Assembly (NCBI GenBank): GCA_903875045.1
Contig: CAIQUS010000146.1
Span: 1-40,552 of the forward strand
Source of the DNA: an uncultured Bacteroidales bacterium
Lineage (GTDB): Bacteria; Bacteroidota; Bacteroidia; Bacteroidales; FEN-979
Length of the DNA: 40,552 nucleotides
Direction: 5' to 3'
Positions 31,683-40,338 of the stretch are shown in pieces. How positions within the stretch are numbered: the first letter of the stretch is position 1; each line of letters begins with the position of its first letter. The notes under the pieces are model-generated. The model saw only the letters and a list, made by a program, of their open reading frames with translations. It searched no databases and was not told the origin of the DNA. Position numbers and translations under genes: made by a program.

Positions 31683-34189
31683 GGCATTGGTTTTTGGAGG
31701 ATGATTTTTTTCAATAGGATGGTATCTCCTTTCTGAACTTTCAGCAGATAGATTCCCTTTCGTATTTCACTGACATTCACTGCAGAGATGAATTTATTCA
31801 GCGATATTCCCGATTGTTTCACCAGGGAGCCATCCATGGAATACAATTGCCAGGAACCTCCTTCAAACCCACAGATATCAATCATGAAATGACCATCCGA
31901 CGGATTTGGAAAAACCGTGACAGTCGGATGAACTCCAACCTCCTCTATTCCATCACAGATTTGAAAGGTGATTCTGATGGTGTCCATTGTTTCACAACCC
32001 GTTGAATTCGTAACCTTTACCCAGAAATTACGGGAACCATACCCAATTCCCGAAGAATCTGCCAGAATGGTTTGGGTTGTGGCGCCCGTTGACCACAGCC
32101 AGGTTCCTCCGGGGTTGCCTGCATCCAGTAAAATGGTATTCCAGGCACAAAGAGATGTGTCGTTTCCCAGGTTGACTACCGGCGAAAGTCCCACATTGAT
32201 AAAGCCCGTCTTTGTTTTTGTGCCTGAGGTGATACCGTTTGAAGCAGTAAGGGAAACATTGTAGGTTCCGGGGGTATCATAATGAATGTTTGAAGGGTTT
32301 TGTAAATTTGAAGAGGAGGGCGTACCTCCGGGAAATGACCAGCTCCAGGTAGTGGGATTCCCGCTGGAAATGTCGGTGAAATTCACACCCTCCCCGGTAC
32401 ATGGTGAAATGGTACTTGCGGTAAAGTTTACTATGAGTGGCTGAGTGATCATTTCAATGGCATCGAGGTTGAACCCGGCTCCGGTACCATAAGCAGAACC
32501 CGCGCCATTGTCCTTGACATAGAGATATCTGACCTTGTTTAAAGAAACGGTGTTGAGATCGAAACTGGTTGTTCCCGTGCCCACTCCGATGGTGGTAAAC
32601 GGGCCGTCCATGTTGTTGCCGCCTGAAACGGTAAATTCTTTGGCAGGAGTACCAGACTGGATGACTTTAAAATCGACGCCAGCACCATTAAAAATGGTAT
32701 CACCCATATCAAGCACAATCCATCCGTTTTTTCCGAGCGAGTATGGAATTCCGTCGGGTTGGCCTAACGAACCGGGTGTAAATCCTTCGTCACCGAAATT
32801 ATTTCCCGGTATCCGGCAACTCATTACCTTATAGGCAAAATGGTTGGAAGCAGGTGCCAGGTGAACGTTGACAACTGCTGTTCCCTGGCCCGGAACAATA
32901 ACATTCGTCACGGTTTTTGACTGGTAGCCATTTGCAACCACCTTCACCGTATAGGTTCCGGGGGTAAGATACTTGTGGTAATCACCCACCAAAGGATCGG
33001 TGTAAACCGGGAAATAATTATTTACCCAGATGGAAGCGCGCACAGGTTCACCGGTTACTGAATCAGTAACCATTCCGGAAATACCCCATCCGCACTGGTT
33101 GATGATCGCCAGCATGGCAGGTTTATTTGCATTATAGTAGTAACTGATCTGCGACGAGGGTGGTTGCTTATCTGATGATATTTCGATTGACCAGCCGATA
33201 TTTCCAAGGCTTCCATATTGAAAATCCTTTGTGCTGCCATTGATGGCGTACATGATGTTATAGCCCTGTCCGTACTGAAAGTTTGAATATCCTGAAGCAT
33301 TTGCATAAACACCTGCCATCTGGTTAATGTGTTCATTATCCCTGGTAGGATCAGTACGATAACTCCACGGATAGGCGAGAATCTCAATTCCGCTGTGAAA
33401 GTTGGTGTAAACAACAAACTGGTTGTCGAGGATGCCGTTGCGCAGTGCTTTTGTTTCAACCTGTGAAAAAGCGCCCCAGCTGTTTCCTTCCCCGTTCCAC
33501 ATGTAACCATTGTCGCGGTTGCAATCAACGCCGTTGTTGTTGTAACGTGACATGGCGACCCTTCCATCGGGGTTGACCATCAGGTACAACCATATTTCCC
33601 GGTTATTGATCAGGTCGGTGATGGTGGGATCCGCACCATAGCCGAGGCATAAATCGCGGGCAAACATGATCACGTTTTGTGATCCGCCGATTTCATCCCC
33701 GTGGATGCCGCCGTCAAACATGATTTCAGCTTCGGTCTCATCAGCGCCGGCATTATCGCTTATTTTCAATGCAGCAAGCTGACGTCCCCCCATGGAAGTT
33801 CCCCAGATGACTTTTTTACAAATGGAGGGAAAATTGGAAGCCAGGCTGTCGGCAATGGCAATAATCTGATCATACGTGTAATAACCTGGCGGGACCAGGG
33901 GATTATCCCAGAAATGTTCAAAATGTCTGTTAAGATCAGGGATGGTCACCTGATACCTGAGGTGGCTGTTTTGTAATTGTTTCAGTTCTTCAGGCACCAG
34001 GTACATCCTTACAGAGGTGCCATCGGCAGATGAAGGTTCATAGTCAAACCCCATAAAATGGAGCTTTTGAATATCAGAGACATTCTCAATCATTACATTG
34101 ACCTCCATTTCTGCAGTCCGCCATCCTTGTGCCCAGGAATGGAGGGAAATCAATGTCAGAAGGAGTATGGCAGATATTCTTCTTTTCAT
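31679..34189 (-). CDS. T9SS-secreted M14 zinc carboxypeptidase
   Basis: An 836-aa protein. Signal peptide 1-20. An M14 carboxypeptidase domain spans about 100-365: zinc ligands H163 and E166 in GGIHGDEIGG and H265 in NFHSG, substrate R225 in VDCNRDNGY, and general base E336 in GWSIEIS. It continues with a carboxypeptidase-regulatory/transthyretin-like domain (about 366-450, ISGMVTDSVTGEPVRASIWV), a galactose-binding-like beta-sandwich (about 455-590), a PKD domain (about 590-670, FTDISSGNPTTWSWSFPGG), a Cys-containing module (about 673-750) and a T9SS type-A sorting domain (VFPNPSDGHFMIDI...ILLKKIILQ). It should remove C-terminal residues from proteins or peptides outside the cell. It follows the propeller gene by 1 nt. 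Confidence 0.93.
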   Translation of the reverse strand: MKRRISAILLLTLISLHSWAQGWRTAEMEVNVMIENVSDIQKLHFMGFDYEPSSADGTSVRMYLVPEELKQLQNSHLRYQVTIPDLNRHFEHFWDNPLVPPGYYTYDQIIAIADSLASNFPSICKKVIWGTSMGGRQLAALKISDNAGADETEAEIMFDGGIHGDEIGGSQNVIMFARDLCLGYGADPTITDLINNREIWLYLMVNPDGRVAMSRYNNNGVDCNRDNGYMWNGEGNSWGAFSQVETKALRNGILDNQFVVYTNFHSGIEILAYPWSYRTDPTRDNEHINQMAGVYANASGYSNFQYGQGYNIMYAINGSTKDFQYGSLGNIGWSIEISSDKQPPSSQISYYYNANKPAMLAIINQCGWGISGMVTDSVTGEPVRASIWVNNYFPVYTDPLVGDYHKYLTPGTYTVKVVANGYQSKTVTNVIVPGQGTAVVNVHLAPASNHFAYKVMSCRIPGNNFGDEGFTPGSLGQPDGIPYSLGKNGWIVLDMGDTIFNGAGVDFKVIQSGTPAKEFTVSGGNNMDGPFTTIGVGTGTTSFDLNTVSLNKVRYLYVKDNGAGSAYGTGAGFNLDAIEMITQPLIVNFTASTISPCTGEGVNFTDISSGNPTTWSWSFPGGTPSSSNLQNPSNIHYDTPGTYNVSLTASNGITSGTKTKTGFINVGLSPVVNLGNDTSLCAWNTILLDAGNPGGTWLWSTGATTQTILADSSGIGYGSRNFWVKVTNSTGCETMDTIRITFQICDGIEEVGVHPTVTVFPNPSDGHFMIDICGFEGGSWQLYSMDGSLVKQSGISLNKFISAVNVSEIRKGIYLLKVQKGDTILLKKIILQKPMP

Positions 34190-34190
34190 A

Positions 34191-37100
34191 TTATCGGATT
34201 ACCACTTTTTCAATCCATGTTGACTGCTCACCAGTAAGCTGAACAAAGTATACGCCTTTTGTAAACCCTGAAAAATCAAGTTGTTCCGATATTTTCCCGG
34301 ACTTTGACTCCAACATTGTGGTGTACAGCACTTGTCCCTGGGGGTTTAAAACAACCATATTGACCTTACGGTCACAAGGGGTTACAGAAAGGTTAAACTG
34401 ACCGTGTGTGGGATTCGGAAAAATGCTCACAGTGGTTTGTTTGTTGGTTGCTTCACGTTCCCCGACTGGCCCGTTTATCTGTATGTCATTTAAAAACAGG
34501 TTGTTTCCGTAGCGGTTATATGATTCAAACAGCAGTTTGATATTCGGTTGATTGGCCCAGGGAGATAAGTCGATGGTGTAGCACCCTGTGCCATAGGTCC
34601 CGCCGCACCAATCATTGGCTGATTTTGGGTAGAAGGCGCTGTCGGTGCTTGGATGTGTAACAAATACATTCGGGGTTCCATCAGGACCCATGCCCCATAC
34701 ACGCTGCCAGGTAGAACCACAGTTGTCAGAAATTCTGACAATCAGGGAGTCTTTACGGACACGTTGTTCGTATGCATGTTTAAAACTCAGGGTAACCGAG
34801 GTATACCCGGTCAGGTTGAGTGCAGGGCTGATCAACTGGTCGCGCCTGTTCAGTATGGAATAATTGAAAAAATTCATATAAACAGCCTTTGACCCGGGGA
34901 GAACACCACCAACTGTGATCGTATCCCAGGTAATTCCCAGGTCCGGATTCATTACCTGCCAATGCTTCGTATCAATCCCGGAGGTAAACGATTCCATAAA
35001 TGGCAGTGAATAACCATCTTTAACAATATAATCAAGATGTGTGAGTGTTTCAATACCGATAGCATTTGAACACACCAGTTGAACATCATAAGGACCAGCC
35101 TGGTCAAACCGGATCACAGGGTTTTGGGAGGTATTTGTAGTTCCTTCCATAAAGGTGATGGTGCCCGGATTTATATTCCAGAGCCAGCCCGACGGGCAGT
35201 TGGTCGATTTATCGGTGAAGCGGACAACATCACTGGCGCATAGAACAAACTGATCGGCTGTAAAGTCAACAACCGGCAATAAGGTACTGCTTACCGTGAT
35301 GTAGTTTGTTTTTGTGATCGAATCGGCACCGAATTCATTCCAAACCTTTAATTTTACCATATAGGTTCCCGGGGTGGAATAAACGATATCCAGGGGGTTT
35401 TTCAGGTTGGAGGTTGCAGGTACCCCTCCCTGGAATTCCCATTGAAAATAGGTGGGAACGCCGGTTGAAATATCTGTAAAATCAACTGCACAGCCAATAG
35501 GAACAAGTGTTTGATTGGAGGAGAAGTTGGCTGCAGGCATGGTGTGGTACATGTCTGATCCCCATAAGCCCCGGCCATAGGTGCTTGCTCGGATCGCATC
35601 CTGGGAAACTGAGTCGTTGTCGTAATATATTTCAAGTTCCGTAATCCGCCCATTGGCAGGCAAGCCGAAGTTGAATGGGATCCATCCATTGGTCGTTTCA
35701 TCCTTGTAATACACCCCGGCGTCGGTGCCAACATACAGCCCTTCCGGTGCATTTTTGTAATAAGCAAGGGTGTTTTTCTGGATTCCAGGCAGGTTCCCTG
35801 TGATGTTGGTCCAGGAAGAGCCCTTGTTAACTGACTTATATACGCCGTTCGACAGTGTGATATAGACAATGTTTTCATCGGTCGGATGACTTTCAACATC
35901 TGTCGGAGTACCGGTTGCCGGCAAGTAGCCTGAGAGATCATACCAGGAGGGGTTCGTTGAGAGACAATCATCACTCCTGAAAAATTTGTTATCGGAGCGG
36001 ACAGCGTAAAAGATGCTGGTGTTGGCAGAAGAATGTTCAACCACAGCCATGTCGGAACTGTTGGAGCCAGCCAGATTGGTTGAAATTTTAGTCCAGGTTA
36101 TCGGAGGGCTTGTAACATTTGAAGATCTCCAGATGTTTTTATACCCGACAAACATGCCTTTGTGATTGGCCTGGCTCAGGCAAAACGGGGTAACCCAGGC
36201 ACCGCCTTCGTTGATACCGTTCACACCGTTGCCGGCAATGTGTGTTTCGCCACCATTGTTGTTCTTCCGGTAAATGTCGCCATAGTAAATTGTGTGATAT
36301 GTCAATGCGGCATTCTCGTAGTCAATGGCGCATTCCATGCCATCGCCGCCACCTGTGGCGATCCACCCGGTCGGGGTGAAGGTGTAGGACCCATTATCCT
36401 GAAAACCATTGATTACCTTATTTTTGACCGTCATCGACTGGCCCAGTTTATAAATCTGACCAATGGTCATTCCCTCGGTCCGGTCAGTCCAGTTGGTACC
36501 TCCATTTGAGGTGACCCAGCAGCCCCCGTCATTGCCGGCATACAGCTTTCCGCTGACAGGTGAAAATCCAAGGAAATGGCAATCGGCATGAACCGAAGGA
36601 ACGCTGCATCCTCCGTACCAGTGGGAATTGATGACCCAGGAAGTGCCGCCATTTGTTGATTTCCATACATTCACGCCACCTGCATAGATGGTTTCCGCAT
36701 TTGCAGGGTCGGCAGCCAAAGCAAGGTCGTACCAGCCCTGTCCACCTGTTCCACTGCCATCGCATGACCAATCCATGATATTTGGGGAGGTGGATCTGGC
36801 AGTGAAAGTAAGACCGGCATCCGTCGACCTGTAAAGCCCTTTGAACCCGCTGCTATTATCAGACTGCAGAAAGTAAACATAAGAGGGGTTGGCAGCGGTT
36901 ACTGCGATGACACCGCGCTGACCACCTGTGAGACCGGCTGTTATTTTTGTGAAGGAAGTTCCGTTGTTGGAAGAACGGTAAAAATCGGCGATGCCGGCGG
37001 CATAAACGATGTTAGGGTCATCAGTTTTAAAATGGATATCTTTGAAGTTTCCGGATTGGGTAAGGGCCCATGTTGTTCCTCCATCGGTGGAACGAAAAAT

Positions 37101-37856
37101 TCCACCATTGGTGGCCGCCAGGATAATCTGGGCATTTGCAGGGTGCTGGATCATGCGCCCCACAGTTTTACTTCCCATACCGGTTGTGGAAGGTGTCCAG
37201 GTGAGCCCCCCGTTCATGCTTTTAAAAACGCCCATTCCGGGGGCATCGCCGGCATCACGGTCGCCGGTACCGATCAATATTTTGTCAGGATTGGAAAAAT
37301 CAATTATAATGGCCGAAACGCCAAGTGTAGGCATGGTGTCGGTATGTGTTACCCAGGTGGAGCCCCCGTCTGCCGATTGCCATAAACCACCTGAAGGTGC
37401 CCCGACAAAAATTTTATTCGGGTCGGTCGGGTGAAAGGCAACCACATTGAGCCGGCCCAATCCTTCATAGCCGGCAGGTCCAGGGGCCGGGATCTGGGCG
37501 GGGCCAAGGTTTACCCATGAACCACTTGTTGAACGGGTGCTTTTTTCAAAAGCACTATAAATGTTGAAGGTTTCATCGGGGGCGCGACGACTGCCATCAG
37601 GCAATACCCGGCTCTGCATCATGTACTCCCACCGTTTGAATACTTTCCATCCATGTCCTCTGGTGATTTCGCGGCCGTTCCAATAAATATTGAAAGCGCG
37701 CTGAGTCTGAAAAAAATTGGCAGCAGGATCCTGCATCATTTGGATCCAATATGGGAAATTAGCAGTGTCATTAGCTGATGAAACGGGAATAGACTGTGTT
37801 TTCCCGGCCAGCATGAAGAGCAATAATGAGGCAATAATGAGTAAAGTCCTTCTCAT
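34191..37856 (-). CDS. T9SS-secreted Xgh74/VPS10-like beta-propeller protein
   Basis: A 1221-aa protein. Signal peptide 1-20 (MRRTLLIIASLLLFMLAGKT). Residues about 120-760 carry many Asp-box blades (SADGGSTW, SMNGGLTW, STDGGTTW, STDAGLTF, STNGGTSW), the two-propeller layout of sortilin/VPS10 and GH74 xyloglucanase-like proteins; GH74 catalytic aspartates cannot be confirmed by eye, so I do not call it an enzyme. Then two PKD domains (about 780-960), a jelly-roll choice-of-anchor J/cleaved-adhesin module (about 965-1135) and a T9SS sorting domain (VSIFPNPTHGQFNLSV...WIEKVVIR). It is the first gene of an operon with the M14 peptidase 1 nt downstream, so the two may be exported together. Confidence 0.9.
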   Translation of the reverse strand: MRRTLLIIASLLLFMLAGKTQSIPVSSANDTANFPYWIQMMQDPAANFFQTQRAFNIYWNGREITRGHGWKVFKRWEYMMQSRVLPDGSRRAPDETFNIYSAFEKSTRSTSGSWVNLGPAQIPAPGPAGYEGLGRLNVVAFHPTDPNKIFVGAPSGGLWQSADGGSTWVTHTDTMPTLGVSAIIIDFSNPDKILIGTGDRDAGDAPGMGVFKSMNGGLTWTPSTTGMGSKTVGRMIQHPANAQIILAATNGGIFRSTDGGTTWALTQSGNFKDIHFKTDDPNIVYAAGIADFYRSSNNGTSFTKITAGLTGGQRGVIAVTAANPSYVYFLQSDNSSGFKGLYRSTDAGLTFTARSTSPNIMDWSCDGSGTGGQGWYDLALAADPANAETIYAGGVNVWKSTNGGTSWVINSHWYGGCSVPSVHADCHFLGFSPVSGKLYAGNDGGCWVTSNGGTNWTDRTEGMTIGQIYKLGQSMTVKNKVINGFQDNGSYTFTPTGWIATGGGDGMECAIDYENAALTYHTIYYGDIYRKNNNGGETHIAGNGVNGINEGGAWVTPFCLSQANHKGMFVGYKNIWRSSNVTSPPITWTKISTNLAGSNSSDMAVVEHSSANTSIFYAVRSDNKFFRSDDCLSTNPSWYDLSGYLPATGTPTDVESHPTDENIVYITLSNGVYKSVNKGSSWTNITGNLPGIQKNTLAYYKNAPEGLYVGTDAGVYYKDETTNGWIPFNFGLPANGRITELEIYYDNDSVSQDAIRASTYGRGLWGSDMYHTMPAANFSSNQTLVPIGCAVDFTDISTGVPTYFQWEFQGGVPATSNLKNPLDIVYSTPGTYMVKLKVWNEFGADSITKTNYITVSSTLLPVVDFTADQFVLCASDVVRFTDKSTNCPSGWLWNINPGTITFMEGTTNTSQNPVIRFDQAGPYDVQLVCSNAIGIETLTHLDYIVKDGYSLPFMESFTSGIDTKHWQVMNPDLGITWDTITVGGVLPGSKAVYMNFFNYSILNRRDQLISPALNLTGYTSVTLSFKHAYEQRVRKDSLIVRISDNCGSTWQRVWGMGPDGTPNVFVTHPSTDSAFYPKSANDWCGGTYGTGCYTIDLSPWANQPNIKLLFESYNRYGNNLFLNDIQINGPVGEREATNKQTTVSIFPNPTHGQFNLSVTPCDRKVNMVVLNPQGQVLYTTMLESKSGKISEQLDFSGFTKGVYFVQLTGEQSTWIEKVVIR

Positions 37857-37906
37857 AAAGAGGTAGTTTTAAATTAGGGCGTAAAGGTACGAAGAAATGA
37901 GTAAAT

Positions 37907-37937
37907 TTTGTGTTAAATCGGATACCATTTATCTTTC
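37907..37937 (+). promoter_or_regulatory. Promoter of the response-regulator gene
   Basis: TTTG at 37907-37910, a 19-nt spacer and TATCTTTC at 37930-37937 (consensus TAnnTTTG with the final G replaced by C) lie 57 nt before the ATG at 37995. A TACCTTTA on the minus strand (37888-37881) may serve the divergent propeller gene. Confidence 0.45.
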
Positions 37938-37994
37938 AGGAATAACAATTCCGAAAAGTATATTATATTTACAATCTCAAAACAATGAACCTGT

Positions 37995-38426
37995 ATGAGA
38001 AAAAAGCTAAACTGCGTTTTGCTGATTGATGACAATGAATCTGACAATTTCCTCCATCAGCGCGTGATTGAAAAAGCAGGCATTGCTGAACATCTGGAAA
38101 TTCTGGAGAATGGGAAAGAGGCACTGGATTATATTGCCACGAAAGGAACCTGCGGAACCCCTGAAGATTCCTATTGCCAGCCTGAATTAATTTTTCTTGA
38201 TATCAATATGCCGGTAGTTGACGGGTGGGAATTTCTTGAAGAATTTAACAAACGTGAATATATTCAAAAAGAAAATACAATTTTTGTTATGCTTACAACA
38301 TCCTTAAATCCGTCTGACAAGACCAGAGCAGAAAAAATGGCGGAGATAAGTTGCTTTAAATACAAACCGTTGACATTGGACATGATTGATGAGATCATGC
38401 AGAAGCACTTTGCAGGTTATCTTTAA
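37995..38426 (+). CDS. Stand-alone response regulator receiver protein
   Basis: A 143-aa protein consisting of one receiver domain. Acidic pocket D12-D13 in LLIDDNESD, phosphoacceptor D69 in IFLDINMP, switch T101 or T102 in MLTTSLNPSD, and conserved K114 in FKYKPLT. No output domain is present. Single-domain receivers of this kind are common in Bacteroidota, where they follow hybrid histidine kinases or PAS proteins. No kinase gene is near, so the partner is unknown. The ATG at 37984 is out of frame, and 37995 is the start that gives the receiver N-terminus. No clear terminator follows. Confidence 0.93.
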   Translation: MRKKLNCVLLIDDNESDNFLHQRVIEKAGIAEHLEILENGKEALDYIATKGTCGTPEDSYCQPELIFLDINMPVVDGWEFLEEFNKREYIQKENTIFVMLTTSLNPSDKTRAEKMAEISCFKYKPLTLDMIDEIMQKHFAGYL

Positions 38427-38710
38427 ACCGGAGATGGACAATCCATTGCCTTATCTGCCAAAATTTTTTCAGAGGATCATTTTATCCCTGAAAGAGCGGA
38501 AAATACCTGCTAAACTTGTTTTTTTGATGATCGGATTGGCTGACGTTTTCAAATCGGCCTGAGCCGTAAAGACGATTTAACGGTTATCCCCTTTTTATCG
38601 GAAACAAATCCTTGTCGTTGAACTGTTCAAAGTTCATGAGCATAGCGATGGGATTGCATACTGAATAAGAATCGGATATTTTAGGTAAGTTTGCATAAAA
38701 TGAAATTGAA
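38427..38710. other. Intergenic region at the boundary of the acquired segment
   Basis: This 284-nt stretch holds no convincing gene. A minus-strand frame from about 38634 gives only a 19-codon peptide (MLMNFEQFND...), possibly a remnant. A weak hairpin CCGTAAA/TTTAACGG lies near 38565-38585. TAAGTTTG at 38686-38693 is a good -7 element for the methyltransferase gene, but no TTG lies at the right distance upstream. Composition changes from mixed to A+T-rich within this interval. Confidence 0.4.
38686..38693 (+). promoter_or_regulatory. -7 element of the methyltransferase operon
   Basis: TAAGTTTG fits TAnnTTTG and ends 17 nt before the ATG at 38711. The -33 TTG is absent at normal spacing (nearest at 38654-38656, 29 nt upstream). 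Confidence 0.4.
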
Positions 38711-40003
38711 ATGAAAACACATCACAAAATAATAATTGGAGACAGTAGACAAATGGCTGAGTTACCTGACAATTCGGTACATTTAGTAATTACTTCACCT
38801 CCTTATTGGCAGCTTAAAGACTACGGAACTGACAATCAAATTGGATTTCATGACAGCTACGAAAATTATATCAACAACCTGAATCTAGTTTGGAAAGAGT
38901 GCTACCGCACCCTTCACAATGGTTGCAGGTTGTGCATAAATATTGGCGATCAATTTGCAAGAGCAGTTTATTATGGGCGTTACAAAGTCATTCCAATTCG
39001 TGAAGAAATAATCAAATTCTGTGAAAATGTCGGTTTTGACTATATGGGTGCAATTATTTGGCAGAAGGTAACAACTTCCAACACAACAGGCGGGGGCGTT
39101 CAAATGGGTTCGTACCCATATCCTAGAAACGGTATTTTGAAACTCGACTATGAATTTATTCTTGTATTCAAAAAATTGGGAGAATCACCAAAGCCAACCA
39201 AAGAGCAAAAAGAACTTTCCAAAATGACTGCCGAAGAATGGAATGCAAACTTTGCAGGTCACTGGAACTTTGCAGGGGCAAGACAAAACGGACATATTGC
39301 TATGTTTCCAGAAGAATTACCTGGAAGACTTATTAGAATGTTTTCTTTTGTTGGAGAAACTGTACTTGACCCATTTGCAGGCAGTGGAACAACCTCACTT
39401 GTGTCAAAAAACCTATACCGAAATTCAGTAGGTATTGAAATCAATTCTGAGTTTATTCCATTTATTAAGGTCAAATTGGAAGTGAATCAAAAAGATATTC
39501 ATGGAACGACATTTGAATTTTTATTACAAGAAAATCAAGGGGTTGATTTTGAAAAAGCAATTGAAGAACTTCCATATATTTTCAAAGACCCTCATGCACT
39601 TGACAAAAAAATTGATGTAAAAAAATTACAGTTCGGATCTAAATTGGACAAAAACGGCTCTACACAGCGAGAAGAATTCTACACTGTTAAAGAAATTATT
39701 AGTCCGGAAAAAATTATTTTAAGCAATGACCTGACAATAAAACTTATTGGTATTAAAGAAAACCCAATCGTAAACGGCAAAGCAATTTCGTATTTAATTG
39801 ATAAAACAAAAGGGAGACGATTATTTCTTAGATATGATAATGTAAAATACGATAGTGAAAACAACTTGCTTTGTTATTTATATTTAGAAAATAAAACCTT
39901 TATAAATGCACATCTGCTAAAAGAAGGACTGACCTTAGTTGACAATTCAATAGACTTTAAGTATAAACAAAAATTTAATGATTTCATAAATTCTATATTA
40001 TGA
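38711..40003 (+). CDS. Beta-class DNA methyltransferase fused to an inactive SNase-like domain
   Basis: A 430-aa protein. Residues 1 to about 260 form a site-specific DNA methyltransferase of the N4-cytosine/N6-adenine type: catalytic motif IV TSPPYW (28-33) precedes SAM motif I DPFAGSGTT (220-228), which is the beta-class order. The SPPY form is frequent in m4C enzymes, so N4-cytosine is plausible. Residues about 323-430 align with staphylococcal nuclease (TVKEIISPEKIILSND; LTIKLIGI; GKAISYLI; CYLYLENKTFINAHLLKEGL). However, the equivalents of R35, D40, E43 and R87 read K344, K349, P352 and N385, so nuclease activity is unlikely and the domain may bind DNA or a partner. The gene is strikingly A+T-rich (two counted 60-nt lines are 25-28% GC, against 53% for one line in tpiA). 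Its TGA overlaps the next ATG. Confidence 0.9.
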   Translation: MKTHHKIIIGDSRQMAELPDNSVHLVITSPPYWQLKDYGTDNQIGFHDSYENYINNLNLVWKECYRTLHNGCRLCINIGDQFARAVYYGRYKVIPIREEIIKFCENVGFDYMGAIIWQKVTTSNTTGGGVQMGSYPYPRNGILKLDYEFILVFKKLGESPKPTKEQKELSKMTAEEWNANFAGHWNFAGARQNGHIAMFPEELPGRLIRMFSFVGETVLDPFAGSGTTSLVSKNLYRNSVGIEINSEFIPFIKVKLEVNQKDIHGTTFEFLLQENQGVDFEKAIEELPYIFKDPHALDKKIDVKKLQFGSKLDKNGSTQREEFYTVKEIISPEKIILSNDLTIKLIGIKENPIVNGKAISYLIDKTKGRRLFLRYDNVKYDSENNLLCYLYLENKTFINAHLLKEGLTLVDNSIDFKYKQKFNDFINSIL

Positions 40004-40302
40004 CACCAGAGCAAATACGAATTTGGAATTTTCTTATTGCAAATGCGTGCTGACTGAATCGTGTGTTAAACATTGCTGATATTGCCCAAGCATTAGGCGA
40101 ACCAGCTTATGGAACCAATAAGGATAACATAAGAAGGAGGATGGAACAAATGTTAATTAATCAAGTAAGACCAATTGAAACTTGTCCAAACGGAACATTT
40201 CTAATAATAGCAGACAATAAATGTGAAGAAGCTGCAAGATTTATAGAAAGAAGGACTGTGGCAATTGCTATACATGAGAATGGTAATTATATTTCAGTAT
40301 GA
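40000..40302 (+). pseudogene. Small second gene of the methyltransferase operon, with in-frame TGA at codon 18
   Basis: An ATG at 40000-40002 overlaps the methyltransferase stop (ATGA) and opens a frame reading MTPEQIRIWNFLIANAC, a TGA at 40051-40053, then continuing in the same frame without a gap as LNRVLNIADIAQALGEPAYG and on to a TGA at 40300-40302, 100 codons in total. The second part (RRRMEQMLINQVRP; GTFLIIADNKCEEAARFIERR) looks like a small winged-helix-type protein; I do not recognise the family. The coupling and continuous frame suggest one original gene disrupted by a nonsense change, for example CGA to TGA. An alternative is translation from the GTG at 40063. Sequencing error is also possible. 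Confidence 0.65.
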
Positions 40303-40338
40303 ATCGATATTCAAAAGAATTTGGCAAGAAAGAGAAAG
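40299..40338 (+). pseudogene. Start of a third operon gene, truncated by an IS66 element
   Basis: An ATG at 40299-40301 overlaps the stop of the preceding frame (ATGA again) and reads MNRYSKEFGKKEK before the likely end of an insertion sequence at 40339; the frame would stop inside the element at 40371-40373. Serial ATGA couplings argue that this was a real downstream gene, now interrupted. Its remainder would lie on the far side of the element, outside the window. Its position suggests a nuclease or other effector of the same system, but there is no direct evidence. Confidence 0.5.

Noticed and set aside
35402-36040. 212-codon alternative frame inside the propeller gene
   Set aside because: Same strand but a different frame from a protein with repeated Asp-box motifs; composition is not protein-like.
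38565-38585. Terminator after the response-regulator gene
   Set aside because: The CCGTAAA/TTTAACGG stem is short and bulged, and lies about 140 nt after the stop with no adjacent T tract.
40000-40302. Restriction endonuclease call for the small second gene
   Set aside because: No PD-(D/E)XK, HNH or other nuclease motif is visible in 100 codons; position next to a methyltransferase is not enough.
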